From Ophiothrix spiculata (taxonomy: Eukaryota > Echinodermata > Ophiuroidea > Amphilepidida > Ophiotrichidae), in assembly GCA_000969725.1 (NCBI GenBank), contig JXSR01S044947.1: a stretch of 23,459 nucleotides of DNA. One strand, written 5' to 3'. Below, piece by piece: positions 1 to 9,743 of this stretch. Positions within the stretch are counted from its first letter, which is position 1. Each line of letters opens with the position of its first letter. The notes below the pieces were generated by a model. That model did no database searches. It was not told the DNA's origin and saw only the letters and a list, made by a program, of their open reading frames with translations. Made by a program: the position numbers and the translations under genes.

Positions 1-560
1 AATTCACGCTGAAAATGGGGATCTAGTGAGCGGCCTGGCGGCCTGAAAAAGGGGGTCTTGACCGCCGGACATATATATCCTGCCCACATATGTGAGTGCC
101 CCCCCGGGAGTATTTCCATCAAGATCAAAATCAGCCAACTATTAATTTCTTATTAATATCTCGTTGATTATATCCATCCTGCTGTAACGATGACACAGGT
201 CACATAATAATTAATACAGGCATAACCCGTTCTATGGAGGTAGGCTACCCTATATCCGAGACAAATCCGATTTGCTAATAAAGCAATGATTGCATCATGC
301 TACCATATCTATGACTGTGATCTCATTAGAAACTGAAATCAAATTCCGTATAATCATATTCTTACATTTTTATGCAATGTTTTTAACTTGAACTCCATTG
401 CGCTGCGATGTGCATTTTTTTAATCAACCTTGAATACTCTTTTTTTCTCGAGATTTATCACGAAACTTACATCTTTCCATTATAAAGCAGAACTTATCGA
501 AGATATATTGAAGTCCTCTATGAACTATTTTAATTTTCTTCTGTGATTGCATCATGTTCA
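1..560. other. Non-coding DNA, no gene seen
   Basis: No coding exon is recognisable on either strand. Positions 10-115 are unusually GC-rich, with runs of G and C, and look like the edge of an interspersed repeat. The next UGT exon should carry the family's I-T-H-G-G motif; no codon string for it was found on the minus strand here, so that exon probably lies left of the window. Confidence 0.5.
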
Positions 561-621
561 TGACACTTTCAATGTGATTGCATCATCATGATTATGTAAG
601 CCCGACGCTTATTTTTGTTAA

Positions 622-854
622 AAGCTCCGTCACACATCACCGTATAGGACCAAAACGTATGAATAACGTACACAAGTATCACTTTACTGAACTTACGTGC
701 GTCAAACGGCCCGAGCACCACTGTATGGATGTCCATACGGTTTGTCCGTTCAATTCGTTTGTCTGGTGGTCGGTTTGACACATGCAGTAGGCCTATGTGA
801 AACGTTTTGTACGTTATTCGTACGTTAGGCCCTATGCTCTATGTGTGACAGAGC
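622..854. mobile_element. Foldback MITE A, TTAA-flanked
   Basis: The left end (CTCCGTCACACATCACC, from 625) is matched inverted by the right end (GTGTGACAGAGCC, to 854). TTAA precedes it at 618-621; the right flank reads CTAA (855-858), one base off. The interior is rich in ACGTAC and TTCGTACG words. There is no ORF. A TTAA target with short inverted ends is typical of piggyBac-type non-autonomous elements; the superfamily assignment is inference. Confidence 0.65.
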
Positions 855-858
855 CTAA

Positions 859-1112
859 AGTCTCTGTCACACATCACCGTATAGAGCTTGAAACGTACGC
901 CTAACGTACTGTATCCCACTAATTGTTCTGTTTTTGTTCATCATGCGTTCGTTACAACTGCGTTCAATACGTTATCCATACGGTCTGTCCGTTATGTATA
1001 CGTTTAATTCGTTATTCATACGGTGATGGTCCGTTTAGCATACGTTCAATATGTGAAACTGTTGTACGTTATTCGTACGTTTTCCTCTATACGGTGATGT
1101 CTGACAGAGCCT
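859..1112. mobile_element. Foldback MITE B, same family as A
   Basis: The left end (CTGTCACACATCACCGTA, from 863) is inverted at the right end (TACGGTGATGTCTGACAGAG, 1090-1109). TTAA follows at 1113-1116. The termini match those of the neighbouring element, and the interior shares the same ACGTAC-type words. The two elements share one boundary, so they look like two insertions at neighbouring TTAA sites or a tandem duplication. Confidence 0.65.
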
Positions 1113-1129
1113 TTAAGAGAAAACAATTT

Positions 1130-1180
1130 ATTAGGTTTGGGTTAGGATTAAGGTTATGGTTAAGTTTAGGTAGGGTTATG
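1130..1180 (+). repeat. Degenerate telomere-like tract
   Basis: This short run is built from GGTTAGG-, GGTTTGGG- and GGTTAAG-like words, resembling a decayed TTAGGG array. It is too short and imperfect to be a telomere. It abuts the TTAA element pair. Confidence 0.35.
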
Positions 1181-1324
1181 ACAAGATGTTCCCATCCAAG
1201 GGCAATACTCCATTCATTTTTTCAAGAACGGCGCAATTCTACTACAATACTGCACCTTCATGACATAGTGACGTGCCTATATTTTACCGTACCTTAGACG
1301 TGAGCAAAAATGGTTTATACTTAC

Positions 1325-1544
1325 CGAGGAGATCATTTTGGGGAAGCCATTTTGATAATTTAACATTTGCTGGTATTTTACTCGGTGGTTCTCCCCCTAA
1401 TTTCCATATAATTTTGTAAGGTAGCTTGGAGAAAGCTTCAGCAATCATGTTGGCCTTTTCTGCATCCATGGCTGTGATCTGGGATCCCATGGAAAATATT
1501 AAGACCCCAGCATCTCCAGATGTTTCCATAAAATCACTCAGGTC
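1325..1544 (-). CDS. UDP-glucuronosyltransferase-like, coding exon 2 (partial gene)
   Basis: This exon encodes the beginning of the C-terminal, UDP-sugar-binding half of a UGT. It opens with D-L-S-D-F-M, continues with G-V-L-I-F-S-M-G-S-Q, the family's core beta strand and glycine turn, and ends in K-W-L-P-Q-N-D-L-L-G, the start of the UGT signature; the Trp and Gln of W-x-P-Q contact the sugar nucleotide in the family. The acceptor is TTTCAG before 1544 and the donor is GTAAGT at 1324-1319. Its 220 bases are 73 codons plus one base, so the next exon is entered in phase 1. The expected continuation (H-P-K-x-R-x-F-I-T-H-G-G, then the membrane anchor) is not in the window. From memory, vertebrate UGT1A genes split this stretch into exons of 132 and 88 bp, which add to the same 220, suggesting loss or gain of one intron. 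Family assignment is firm; subfamily is not. Confidence 0.92.
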
Positions 1545-2054
1545 CTGAAATAAAATTCATTTAACACCACTAAGATGAATAACGTATAATTATCTGAAAA
1601 TTCATTAAATAACTACTTCTAGATGTATTGGTATAAAGTAACCCTTTCGTCTAAAAGGTTCTGACAAGAACCTTTGATGGTTCTTTGTAAAGTGGGCCAT
1701 CAAGGCCTAATTTACTTTCAGTCTTCACCTAATCTGCAAATGTAGGGAAGAGAAGACAATGTTAGTTCTCTAAAATATTCACACATGTTTTTTCTTCAAT
1801 AAAAACATTCTTTCTCTATTTTATCAAGAACCTTTGAGGGTTCACTGGTCTATTTGTTCAAAAAATGGTTCTTGAAGCTGAAGGAACCATGTTTTGGCTA
1901 AATAACCTTTTCTGAACCATTTTTGGTTGAATGGTCTTACTTGGACCCCGGACTTGATTTGAATGGACGAAGATACCGGTACAAACAAATTTATTAATTG
2001 TGTAACGGAATTTGGCCTTATGAGTTCGTTAACAGTCAATTGGTACAAACCTAC
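1545..2054 (-). other. UGT intron 1
   Basis: GT-AG intron of 510 bases between the two UGT coding exons. The donor is AAG|GTAGGT (boundary 2055/2054) and the acceptor is TTTCAG (boundary 1545/1544). The intron is phase 0, falling between ...R-P-L-S-K and D-L-S-D. Much of it is the GGTTC-rich repeat annotated separately. Confidence 0.88.
1640..1935. repeat. GGTTC/GAACC foldback-type repeat in UGT intron
   Basis: AAGGTTC, GAACC and AAGAACCTTTGA words recur in both orientations, including a perfect small hairpin (AAGAACC-tttgat-GGTTCTT, about 1666-1685) and a second AAGAACCTTTGA near 1827. This looks like a MITE made of self-complementary subrepeats. Its exact ends are not clear. It supplies the false read-through extension beyond the UGT exon 1 donor. 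Confidence 0.5.
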
Positions 2055-2900
2055 CTTAGACAGGGGCCTTGATGGTTCAGCAGACAAACCCCCAATAGGA
2101 ATAACATTAGGCTGAAAAGCACGTGGGAAATCCAATGTAAAATGGCTGCAAACGAAGAACAATTCAGCTTGCGAGATACTCTTGACAATGGACATCTCAG
2201 GCTTAATATTGTATGTTTCCTTCAGCTTATCAAAACCGGCGTAGAATGTGTCGGCCACCAACCACCCAACGCCCGACATGACCGTGTTTCGAACTCTTTG
2301 CATAAAAGTCATCTGATTAGAAAATCCTGTCATGAGTTCTGGGCTGTAGGCTGGATTGACAGGGTTGGCAAACTTTCGTAGAAATGGTGAAGGTGGTATT
2401 GCAGTCATGAGCGATACAAACTTAACGTCGAGATGTTCTGCTACAAGTACAGGACATGCAAGTAAAACGTGAACCAACACCAAGTCGAATTTCTGCATTC
2501 CAAGTCTATGGATTAATGCTTGGTCTTTAAATAAATCTTCGCAATGTTGGTAAAATAACAGAGGAAGGCGTGATGATAGTTTCATTAATTCAAAATACTT
2601 TCCTTTGAGTCCATTATCTGATATGTTCTTTTGCAGCGTCGTAAATGCCTCAACTGTTACAGAAGATTTATAAGTTTCCATGCTATACCTATCACTGTTC
2701 ATGCGTTTCTTGACGTTATGAGAGAAATCTTCAGACACAAGAAGGGTCACAGTATGGTTCTGTTCGATCATTGCCGTCGCTGCTGATGCCAAAGCAACGG
2801 TCTGACTACCAACTTCTGGCGGAAACATGACCAAATAATTGTCAGCATTGGCCATTGAAAACATTAAGCTTACGCATATCAACATATGGAAGATAGCCAT
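2055..2900 (-). CDS. UDP-glucuronosyltransferase-like, coding exon 1 (signal peptide and acceptor domain)
   Basis: This exon encodes the N-terminal half of a membrane UGT, an enzyme class that transfers a sugar from a UDP-sugar to small lipophilic molecules in the ER lumen. Residues 1-19 are a hydrophobic signal peptide ending A-N-A. Then come the first Rossmann strand (N-Y-L-V-M-F), a helix ending Q-N-H-T-V-T-L-L (47-54), F-D-L-V-L-V-H at 138-144, the conserved N-Q-M-T-F-M-Q-R-V-R-N block, and P-N-V-I-P-I-G-G near the end, all in UGT order. The ATG at 2900 is chosen because the signal peptide follows directly and the context GCAATATGG is good. The exon closes with donor GTAGGT at 2054-2049, giving 282 codons in phase 0. 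The catalytic His and Asp positions hold Gln33 and His144. The exon has no stop or frameshift, so it looks like a live gene, but its chemistry is doubtful. It is incomplete at the left. Confidence 0.92.
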
Positions 2901-3180
2901 ATTGCAGACCTGGACCAGTGCCTAGCTTAAACGGTAGTGGAAATATTGGTTTATCCCTTACATGACCTTTTCATATTAAATATTTACCTTCAAATTTGGA
3001 TTTGCTTACTCATGAGGCCTATTGCATCACCACATGTATGTAAACTGTGGCGGGATTGTAAGTTTGTAAATGATGTAATCAATTCAGTCAAGTTGATTAG
3101 ATAACGTGATCGTTCGTAATAAGTTAAGCGTTAGGATGTAACAACTTCTTAAAAACGATGTCCTGTGTGCAGGACTAAAC
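2901..3180 (-). other. UGT upstream region
   Basis: This should hold the UGT 5' UTR and promoter. Reading on the minus strand, GGTCCAG lies about ten bases before the start codon and could be a 3' splice site of a 5' UTR intron. No convincing TATA box or other promoter element was recognised. Confidence 0.35.
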
Positions 3181-3187
3181 TTTTTTT

Positions 3188-3211
3188 CGCTCGATGCCTA
3201 AGCATCGAGCG
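3188..3211. repeat. Perfect short hairpin CGCTCGATGC / GCATCGAGCG
   Basis: Two 10-base arms, fully complementary, flank the 4-base loop CTAA, preceded by a T run. The 11-mer GCATCGAGCGC of the right arm recurs near 5409-5419, so it may be part of a dispersed repeat. Confidence 0.7.
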
Positions 3212-3242
3212 CTTATAAGAGACGACCGATCCTAAGTCTTCT

Positions 3243-3277
3243 ACAGAATTAATATTGTAAATATAAATTAATTCTGT
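3243..3277. repeat. AT-rich hairpin ACAGAATTAAT / ATTAATTCTGT
   Basis: Perfect 11-base inverted arms with a 13-base AT loop, 31 bases from the previous hairpin. They could be terminal fragments of an old element; no partner structure was identified. Confidence 0.6.
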
Positions 3278-4256
3278 CAGAATTGTGATAAAGTTATGGT
3301 TCAGAAAGACTTATTAAATTATATCCGTTTTGTTGTATCAAGTTGTTGGTTTTAAAATGAACGACATTTTTGTAATTTTAAAAAGAAGTATAATTCTTCC
3401 ATAAATTCCTAAAGTCACCAGAAAATCACCTAACTGCGATGGAGTCTAAATATGTAACATTATATTCAATTGGTTGAGTAATAAAATAACACTTGTAAAC
3501 ATCCAATGAAAAATTGGTCTATCGACTTTTGTTAAATCCATCTGTGTCTTGAAAAGGGGGGGTACATTCAGTTTGGTTACGCAGGATATGTGCTGGTGAA
3601 AAAAATCCACTTTATGCTAAAACTTGCAAAGGAGATGTGCCCCCTACAGTATAATTTTTAGAAGTTTGGCTTATAATATCATTTAGGGTTTAGTTAGCTT
3701 GAAGGGCCAGGCTTGCCTGGAATTCTTCAAGTTTGTCCAAAATATATGTGGGTTTTTTTATGACAGAAAACGCTGCATTAAAATTGAAAACAACTTGAAC
3801 TGAATGTGTTTCCCCCTGAGTTTATAATGCAAGCCACTGTTTATTTGAACAAGGCCGTTTCGATCAATAGGCCTACTCATATTATTTGTTTTGTAAATCC
3901 AAATGTAAGAAAGGTTGTTCGCCCGGGGGCACACACCTGTGGAACTTGTTATCATGCGCTTGAATTGACTATCCATGCAACCCCCTCTACTCTAGGATTC
4001 CTAATATTTATACCACAAATTCCCTATTTAAAACAAGGATTAGGAAGGTTAAAAGGCAGTGATCGACGCTGATTTAAAATGTATCATAATTAGACAGTGA
4101 CGTGAACATAAAACTCCCTATAAGCAAGGGACAAGCAGAAACACCAATTTTGCCACCAATAGGCCCAACTGTCGAAATATGATTACCCCGGGATGATTAC
4201 AAATGTGGGAACAAAATTAATATATCATAAGAGAGGAGTGTCTGTGAACATATACA
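3278..4256. other. Non-coding DNA, no gene seen
   Basis: Only short open frames without family features occur here. A small palindrome, CCAGGC-tt-GCCTGG, lies near 3707-3720, and ATGATTAC is directly duplicated around 4180-4200. Confidence 0.5.
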
Positions 4257-4259
4257 TAA

Positions 4260-4483
4260 GGGGCGCACCATTAGATTTCCAAGGGGGGAGCAGGAAGTTG
4301 GGTTCGGGGTTGATTTTTTTCTTTTTTCGTCCCGGTCAGGGGCAATTTTTTTTTCTTGGAAATTACTGTTTTCCCCTATTCCATGTTCAGGGGTGATTTT
4401 TTTTTCGTCTGCCTATGGAGGGGGAATTTTTTTTCCCCTAAAAACTTCCTGCTCCCCCCCCTGGAAATCCAATGGTGCGCCCC
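4260..4483. mobile_element. Foldback MITE with TAA duplication, Harbinger-like
   Basis: The left end starts GGGGCGCACCATTAGATTTC and the right end is its inverted copy (...AAATCCAATGGTGCGCCCC). The similarity extends about 40 bases inward, through AGCAGGAAGTT and its complement. The element is flanked on both sides by TAA (4257-4259 and 4484-4486). A 3-bp TWA duplication and G-rich ends suit PIF/Harbinger-type MITEs. The interior is three T-rich stretches separated by C- or G-rich blocks and has no ORF. Confidence 0.75.
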
Positions 4484-4489
4484 TAAAGT

Positions 4490-5030
4490 CTTAAAAGTAC
4501 CTGTTTTGATACCCTAGACGAGGAGGCTAACCGTGTGGTGGTAGGCCTACTCAAACATTTTTGGATATGTGCCGCGCTGGTGCCTTGCGGAACCGTGATT
4601 TTTCCAGAATTAAGGTCTCAATAACTGTTTTTCTGTAAAATTACTATAGTGGGAGTTGAAAATCACTAAAAACAAAATGAGGTTGAAAACTTTATAAAAC
4701 ACAGTTTTGAGCCATTTTGTTACAAATGAAGTCTTCAGGCTGAACTGGTAATCTTGAAATTTGGGACCGGAAGAGGAAGTCTTGAAAGTGGCATAGCCTA
4801 TACCTGTACCTTCCATCACCCCCTATGTTTTAAAAACCTTCGTCACCCAATGACCCACCATTTTCTTAAAAATTTTCAAAATTTGTCAAACTTTTCGCAA
4901 AAGTCGTCCAAAATTCTGCAAAATTTGTCAACATTTCTGTGAATTATTGACCCTAAAAGACCCCTATACTTTTTATACTCAAGTTTGCCCAAAGACCCCT
5001 TATTTTTTCACTCTGTCACTGAAAGACCTC
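4490..5030. other. Non-coding DNA with GACCCCT/TTTTT repeat character
   Basis: No gene is seen. From about 4815 to 5035 there is low-complexity sequence alternating GACCCC-like and A/T-run words, resembling stretches near 5640-5900 and 13060-13110 and probably a dispersed repeat family. Confidence 0.4.
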
Positions 5031-5036
5031 TGCTGG

Positions 5037-5200
5037 GCCGAAGTGGCTCAGTGTCTCGTACCGTGTGAGGTGGAACCTGAATTGACATGCCGCTGAAGGT
5101 CCGAAACCCATACCAATACATCCGAAGGCATTAAGGCGAAAATCCCGGGGTACTGATTACACTGATGGAACGGGTGTCTGTGCCGCCTTCAAGATCCCCT
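5037..5200 (+). mobile_element. Possible tRNA-derived SINE
   Basis: TGGCTCAGTGTC (about 5044) resembles a polymerase III box A and GGTCCGAAACC (about 5099) resembles box B, separated by roughly 45-50 bases as in a tRNA with a long variable arm. The sequence continues into a unique-looking body. No second copy in this window supports it and no target duplication was seen, so it is tentative. Confidence 0.4.
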
Positions 5201-5590
5201 TTTCAAGCCTCCTCTCCGCTTCAAGATTACTTCAGTTTCCTCCCAAGGAACTTTTACTTTTCCTAATTGATTCCACTTTAATTTTACATGCTAAGTCTAA
5301 TCCATCTAGATTTTATTCCACAGCATGCAAAACCATGAACACACAAACATCAATTTTTGCTATTCTCATCTTCAAAATTATACAAAAAGTCCAACAAATT
5401 TACTAAAGGCATCGAGCGCAGTTTTTTAGAAGACCTTGTTTTTGGTGATGTTCATCTGGTAGCTATAAACAATGATACAAAAATTGCATGGAATGAATAA
5501 AGCATGAGGCTGTTTTAAGTTGTTCAAAAATTGTTGAAAAATCTTTATTTTTAAATTAGTACAATCATAGTTACGGTCTATGGTTCAATC
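5200..5590. other. Non-coding DNA, no gene seen
   Basis: No exon, RNA or clear repeat was identified beyond a recurrence of GCATCGAGCGC near 5409. Confidence 0.4.
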
Positions 5591-5901
5591 GGGGTGGGGG
5601 TTCTTAAAAAAAAATTGTACGGGGATGCTCAAAGTAGACTTCAGAATTTTGACCATCTCTATACCTCAACAAGCGTGATTTTGTGACCCATCTCTAAACC
5701 ATTTTTCTAGAAAAAGCACCCAATTCAGGGCAAATTGTGTGCTTTTTTGGCAAAATTTTCCAAAAATACACCCTATTTTGCAAATTGGGCGCATTGGGTC
5801 TGTGACGAAAACCCACCCATCAATATACCAAAATTACGAAAATGCACCCCAAAACCTTTGAGCACCCCCGTATACCATTTGTCAGTAAGACCCCCACCCC
5901 C
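5591..5901. mobile_element. Foldback element with G-rich ends
   Basis: The left end GGGGTGGGGGTTCTT is inverted at the right end (AAGACCCCCACCCCC). A second pair of matching blocks lies further in: GGGGATGCTCAAAG at 5621 and CTTTGAGCACCCCCGT at 5856. The interior repeats AAAATGCACCC-like and TTTTGGCAAA-like words. No clear target duplication was found. Confidence 0.6.
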
Positions 5902-5904
5902 GGG

Positions 5905-6560
5905 GGTTTAATTAACATAGCGCAATTTTGTCTATAATATTCCGAACTTTGTGTCATCATCCGTGCAGCAGGTTAATGACCGTCACGACCGTGTTGGCGT
6001 TGTGTTATGAGGTAGGACGAATCTGCGTTACACACTGATGTAGAATGGAATTTGCATGTCTTTTCTTTTTAACGCGTAGCAATTATTTTCCTGTGTTAAA
6101 GTCCCAGTAAATTATATATCATTGTAAAGCTATGATTATAAGGATTGTCAACAAACCACAAAAAGGTGGATATACAGGGTGGAACAAATGTCATATAGGG
6201 TGGAAGTATAGAATTTCATGCAAAAATGGTACCATAATTGATTTTATCATATCTTTATGACTGTATGTAATTCAATAATCTGACCCCTCGATATATGAAG
6301 GGGGTGCTATATACTTTTAAATAAACCAAACTTGTAATGAAGGAATTTGCTTCTGTACTGAGCTATAGTGTGATCAAATATTATTTAAAAGTCAATTGGA
6401 ATCCATTACTACAAATACCAATTTATATGTCTTTATCCAAAATTTCTTTTCATAATCATCCACAATTTCTTTTCATAATCACTGATTTATCATTTGTTCA
6501 TAAACAATAACCCTTCAGTAGGTACAACGACAGGTAATAGCCAATACTTATAATGCACCG
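5905..6560. other. Non-coding DNA, no gene seen
   Basis: AT-rich sequence with no coding signal. AATTTCTTTTCATAATCA is directly repeated at about 6441 and 6463, and GGTGGA-type words recur near 6165-6210. Confidence 0.4.
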
Positions 6561-6562
6561 TA

Positions 6563-6605
6563 TTGTAGCAGGTATGTATGCATTATGCATACATACCTGC
6601 TACAA
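6563..6605. repeat. Perfect 43-bp palindrome
   Basis: The two 21-base arms are exactly complementary around a single central T (6584). The arms read TTGTAGCAGGTATGTATGCA plus one T. Not one mismatch is present, unlike the decayed inverted repeats elsewhere in the window. Confidence 0.9.
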
Positions 6606-6609
6606 CCAT

Positions 6610-7090
6610 ATGATCCTCGCACCCCCACACAGCGTTATTTGAATGCAATTATTTCACAAAGTAAAGAATAATTGAATATGAAAGAATGGGGACTTATAGC
6701 CGGATAAATTGTCAAGGTTATGGTCCATAAACCAAATCAATTGACCACTCCTACCTGAAATTATGGTATAAATACTCCTGATTTTTACCTAAAACTGTAA
6801 CGCCTCCACCCTTATACATACCTCACCTACTGACACAAGGCCTGTTAGGAAATTTCTGTATAAGGAGTGAAGGTCGATATCTGGTGATATTTTGAATGTT
6901 CAGTTTAACTGACTTATGATACTTGAATATAGGGTTGTTATATATCAACACAGACCATATTAAATGAAATTTCATAAAATTGTATTTTTCACAGTCATAT
7001 CAATACGTATATGCAAATGAGGTCCGGGTACATGTACCTTTTATTCAGAGAGTTCCCAAAAGGGAACTTTTATCATGCATCATCGGCGGC
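6610..7090. other. Non-coding DNA, no gene seen
   Basis: No gene, RNA or clear repeat. A small inverted repeat, GTTCCC-aaaa-GGGAAC, lies near 7050-7067. Confidence 0.4.
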
Positions 7091-7097
7091 CAACTAA

Positions 7098-7349
7098 CTA
7101 CAATCTTCTGCAAATCTCGTTGGGACACTTGTGCCATTATTAATAAGCACCACAATAGCAACTAAAATTTCATCGTGTGCGTAAGAAGGTAGGCCTATAC
7201 TTGCTGTTACTAAAGTAGTTTTGATATCCGATCACCCCCAAATCAATGTTGATGCAAACATGTCTACTAACTCAACGTTGATCTAGGGGAGCGGGGAGAA
7301 ATGCTCAATACTACTATAAACGTCCCAACAGTTTTGCAGAAGATTGTAG
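7098..7349. mobile_element. Foldback element CTACAATCTTCTGCAAA
   Basis: The left end CTACAATCTTCTGCAAA followed by GTTGGGAC is mirrored at the right end (GTCCCAACAGTTTTGCAGAAG, then ATTGTAG). About 29 bases match, with a few differences. Target duplications are not evident, so the true boundaries may differ. Confidence 0.55.
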
Positions 7350-9549
7350 CATTTCACTGCGATCAAATTTTGAAAATGGGTATAATGCCTTAGTGTATTT
7401 TTTTTGAATATTTCACATTTTCCCCACGATTCATTTAGCATGTGTGTACCATTTTGCCCCGTCCATAAATGCCATACGTTTGTAGGCTATGTATTCAACA
7501 CGAGGGAATCGAAATTAGACCAAAGGTAGGTTCTCCCCTGGACCAAAGATAGGTGTCCCAGGACCAAAGGTAGGTGCCCCACTGGACCAAAGATATGTTC
7601 TCCCCTGGACCAAAGGAAGGTGCCCTGGGCCAAAGGGAGGTGCCCCCATGACCAAGGTAGGTGCCCCCTGGACCAAAGGTAGGTGCTCTCTGAACCCAAG
7701 GTAGGTTCCCCCAGACCAAAGGGGTATTCCCCTGAACCAACTGCGGTGCCCGTGACAAAAAGGTACATGCCCCTCTGGACCACCAAGGTAGGTGCCCTGC
7801 ACCAAAGGGGTACCCTCTGAATCAAAGTTAAAGTGCCCCTCCCCGACCAAAGATAGGTTCTCCCCTAGACCAAAGGCAGATGTCCCCGGATCAAAGGTAG
7901 GTGCTCCTGGCCTGAACCAAAGGTAGGTTCCCCTAGGACCAAAGGTAGGTGTCCCCTGGACCAGAGTTGGGTGCCTCCTGACCAAAGCCTAGTATATAGG
8001 CACTCCCTGGACCAAAGGTAGGTACCCTCTGAATCAAAGTTAAAGTGCCCCTCCCCGACCAAAGATAGGTTCTCCCCTAGACCAAAGGAAGGTGCCCCGG
8101 ACCAAAAGAAGGTACCCTCTGAACCAAAGGTAGGTTCCCCCAGACCAAAGGGGTATTCCCCTGAACCAACTGCGGTGCCCGTGACAAAAAGGTACATGCC
8201 CCTCTGGACCACCAAGGTAGGTGCCCTGCACCAAAGGTAGGTGCCCCCTAGACCAAAGTTAGATGTCCCTGGACCAAAGGTAGGTGCGCCGAACCAAAGG
8301 TAGATGTCCCTGGACCAAAGGTAGGTGCGCCGAACGAAAGGTAAGTGGTCCTGGACTAAAGATAGGTGTATAAAAAGACAAAGATAGGTGTACACTCGGA
8401 CCTTAGGGGGGTGTTCCCCCCCAACTAAAGGGAGGTGCCCCCTCCGAAACAAAGGTAGATGCCCCCAGACTAAAGATAGGTGCTCCCAGACCAAAGGTAG
8501 GTGGCCCTGGACCAAAGGCAGGTTCCCCCTGGACCAAAGAAAGGTACCCCGTTAGGTGCTCCCTGGAACATAAGCAGGTGCCCCTAGACCAAAGGTATGT
8601 GCTCCCAGACCAAAAGGTAGGTCCTTCCTCAGGCCAACGGTTGATGCTTCCTGACCAGGGTTAGGTGCTCCCTGTACCAAAGATAGGTGTCCCTGGATCA
8701 AAGGTAGGTGTACTACCCCGGACCAGAGTTAGGTGTCCCATGACCAAAAGTAGATGCGACCTGGACCAAAGGTTGGTGGCCCGGACCAAAGGTAGGTTCT
8801 CCCCTAGAACAAAGGCTGGTTTCCTTCTGATCAAAGGTAGGTGCCCCCAGACCAAAGGTAGGTCCCCTTGGACTAAAGGTAAGTGCCCCAAGGACCAAAC
8901 GTAGGATCCCAGAACCAAAGGTAGGTGACCCTCGGACAAAAGATAGGTGCCCCTCGGACCAAAGGTATGTGCCCCCCCAAAAACAAAAACAAAGAGAGGT
9001 ACCTCCAGGACCAAAGGTAGCTCCCCCAGAACCAAAGTTAGCTGCCCCCAGATAAGATGTATGTACCCTTGGACCAAAAGTATGTTGCCCCCGGACCAAA
9101 GGTAGGTGCCCCAGGACCAAAGGTAGGTGGCCCTGGACCAAAGGCAGGTTCCCCGGACCAAAGGTAGGTACCCCCTCAGACCAAAGGTATGTGTCCCCCG
9201 GACCAAATTAGGGACCAGAGTAAGGTGCCCCATGACTAAAGTTATATGCCCCCTGGACCAAAGGTTGGTGGCTCTGGACCAAAGGTAGGTTCTCCCTGGA
9301 CCAAAGGTAGGTTCCCTTCTGATCAAGGGTAGGAGCCCCCAGACCAAAGGTAAGTGCCCCACAGACCAAAGGTAGGATCCCCAAACCAAATGTATGTGCC
9401 CTCTCGGACCCAAGGTAGGTGCCCCAAAAACAAAGGGAGGTACCTCCAAGACCAAAGGTAGCTTCCTCAGAACCAAAGGTAGCTGCCCCCAGACAAAAGG
9501 TAGATGCCTTTGGACCAAAAGTAGGTTGCCCCCGGACCAAAGGTAGGTG

Positions 9550-9743
9550 CCCTGGACAAAATCGAGTACAAAAATTGTACAACATTCCTAAGGTGCACAT
9601 TTGGAACATAATTTAAGTACAATTTGAGTACATTTATAGTACACAAATTTGTACTATATTTGTACTAAAACTGTACTATAATTGTGTTCCAAATGTGCAC
9701 CTTAGGAATGTTGTACTATTTTTGTACTCGATTTTGTCCAGGG
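9550..9743. mobile_element. 194-bp foldback MITE inserted in the minisatellite
   Basis: Nearly perfect inverted ends of about 60 bases begin CCCTGGACAAAATCGAGTAC. The short centre is packed with GTAC words. TG occurs on both sides (9548-9549 and 9744-9745). A neighbouring duplicate of the flank (9851-9870) reads straight through GGTAGGTGACATCC without the element and so preserves the empty site. The TIR length fits a Tc1/mariner-like MITE, but the TG rather than TA duplication leaves the superfamily open. Confidence 0.8.

Noticed and set aside
1130..1180. Interstitial telomere marking a chromosome fusion
   Set aside because: The tract is about 50 bases and imperfect; such runs are common by chance and in repeats.
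923..1297. Plus-strand open frame of 124 codons
   Set aside because: It lies mostly inside a foldback element and overlaps the telomere-like tract, with no recognisable protein features.
1842..2054. C-terminal extension of UGT exon 1 by read-through
   Set aside because: A good donor at 2054 and a matching acceptor at 1545 join the conserved protein in phase. The extension is the GGTTC repeat.
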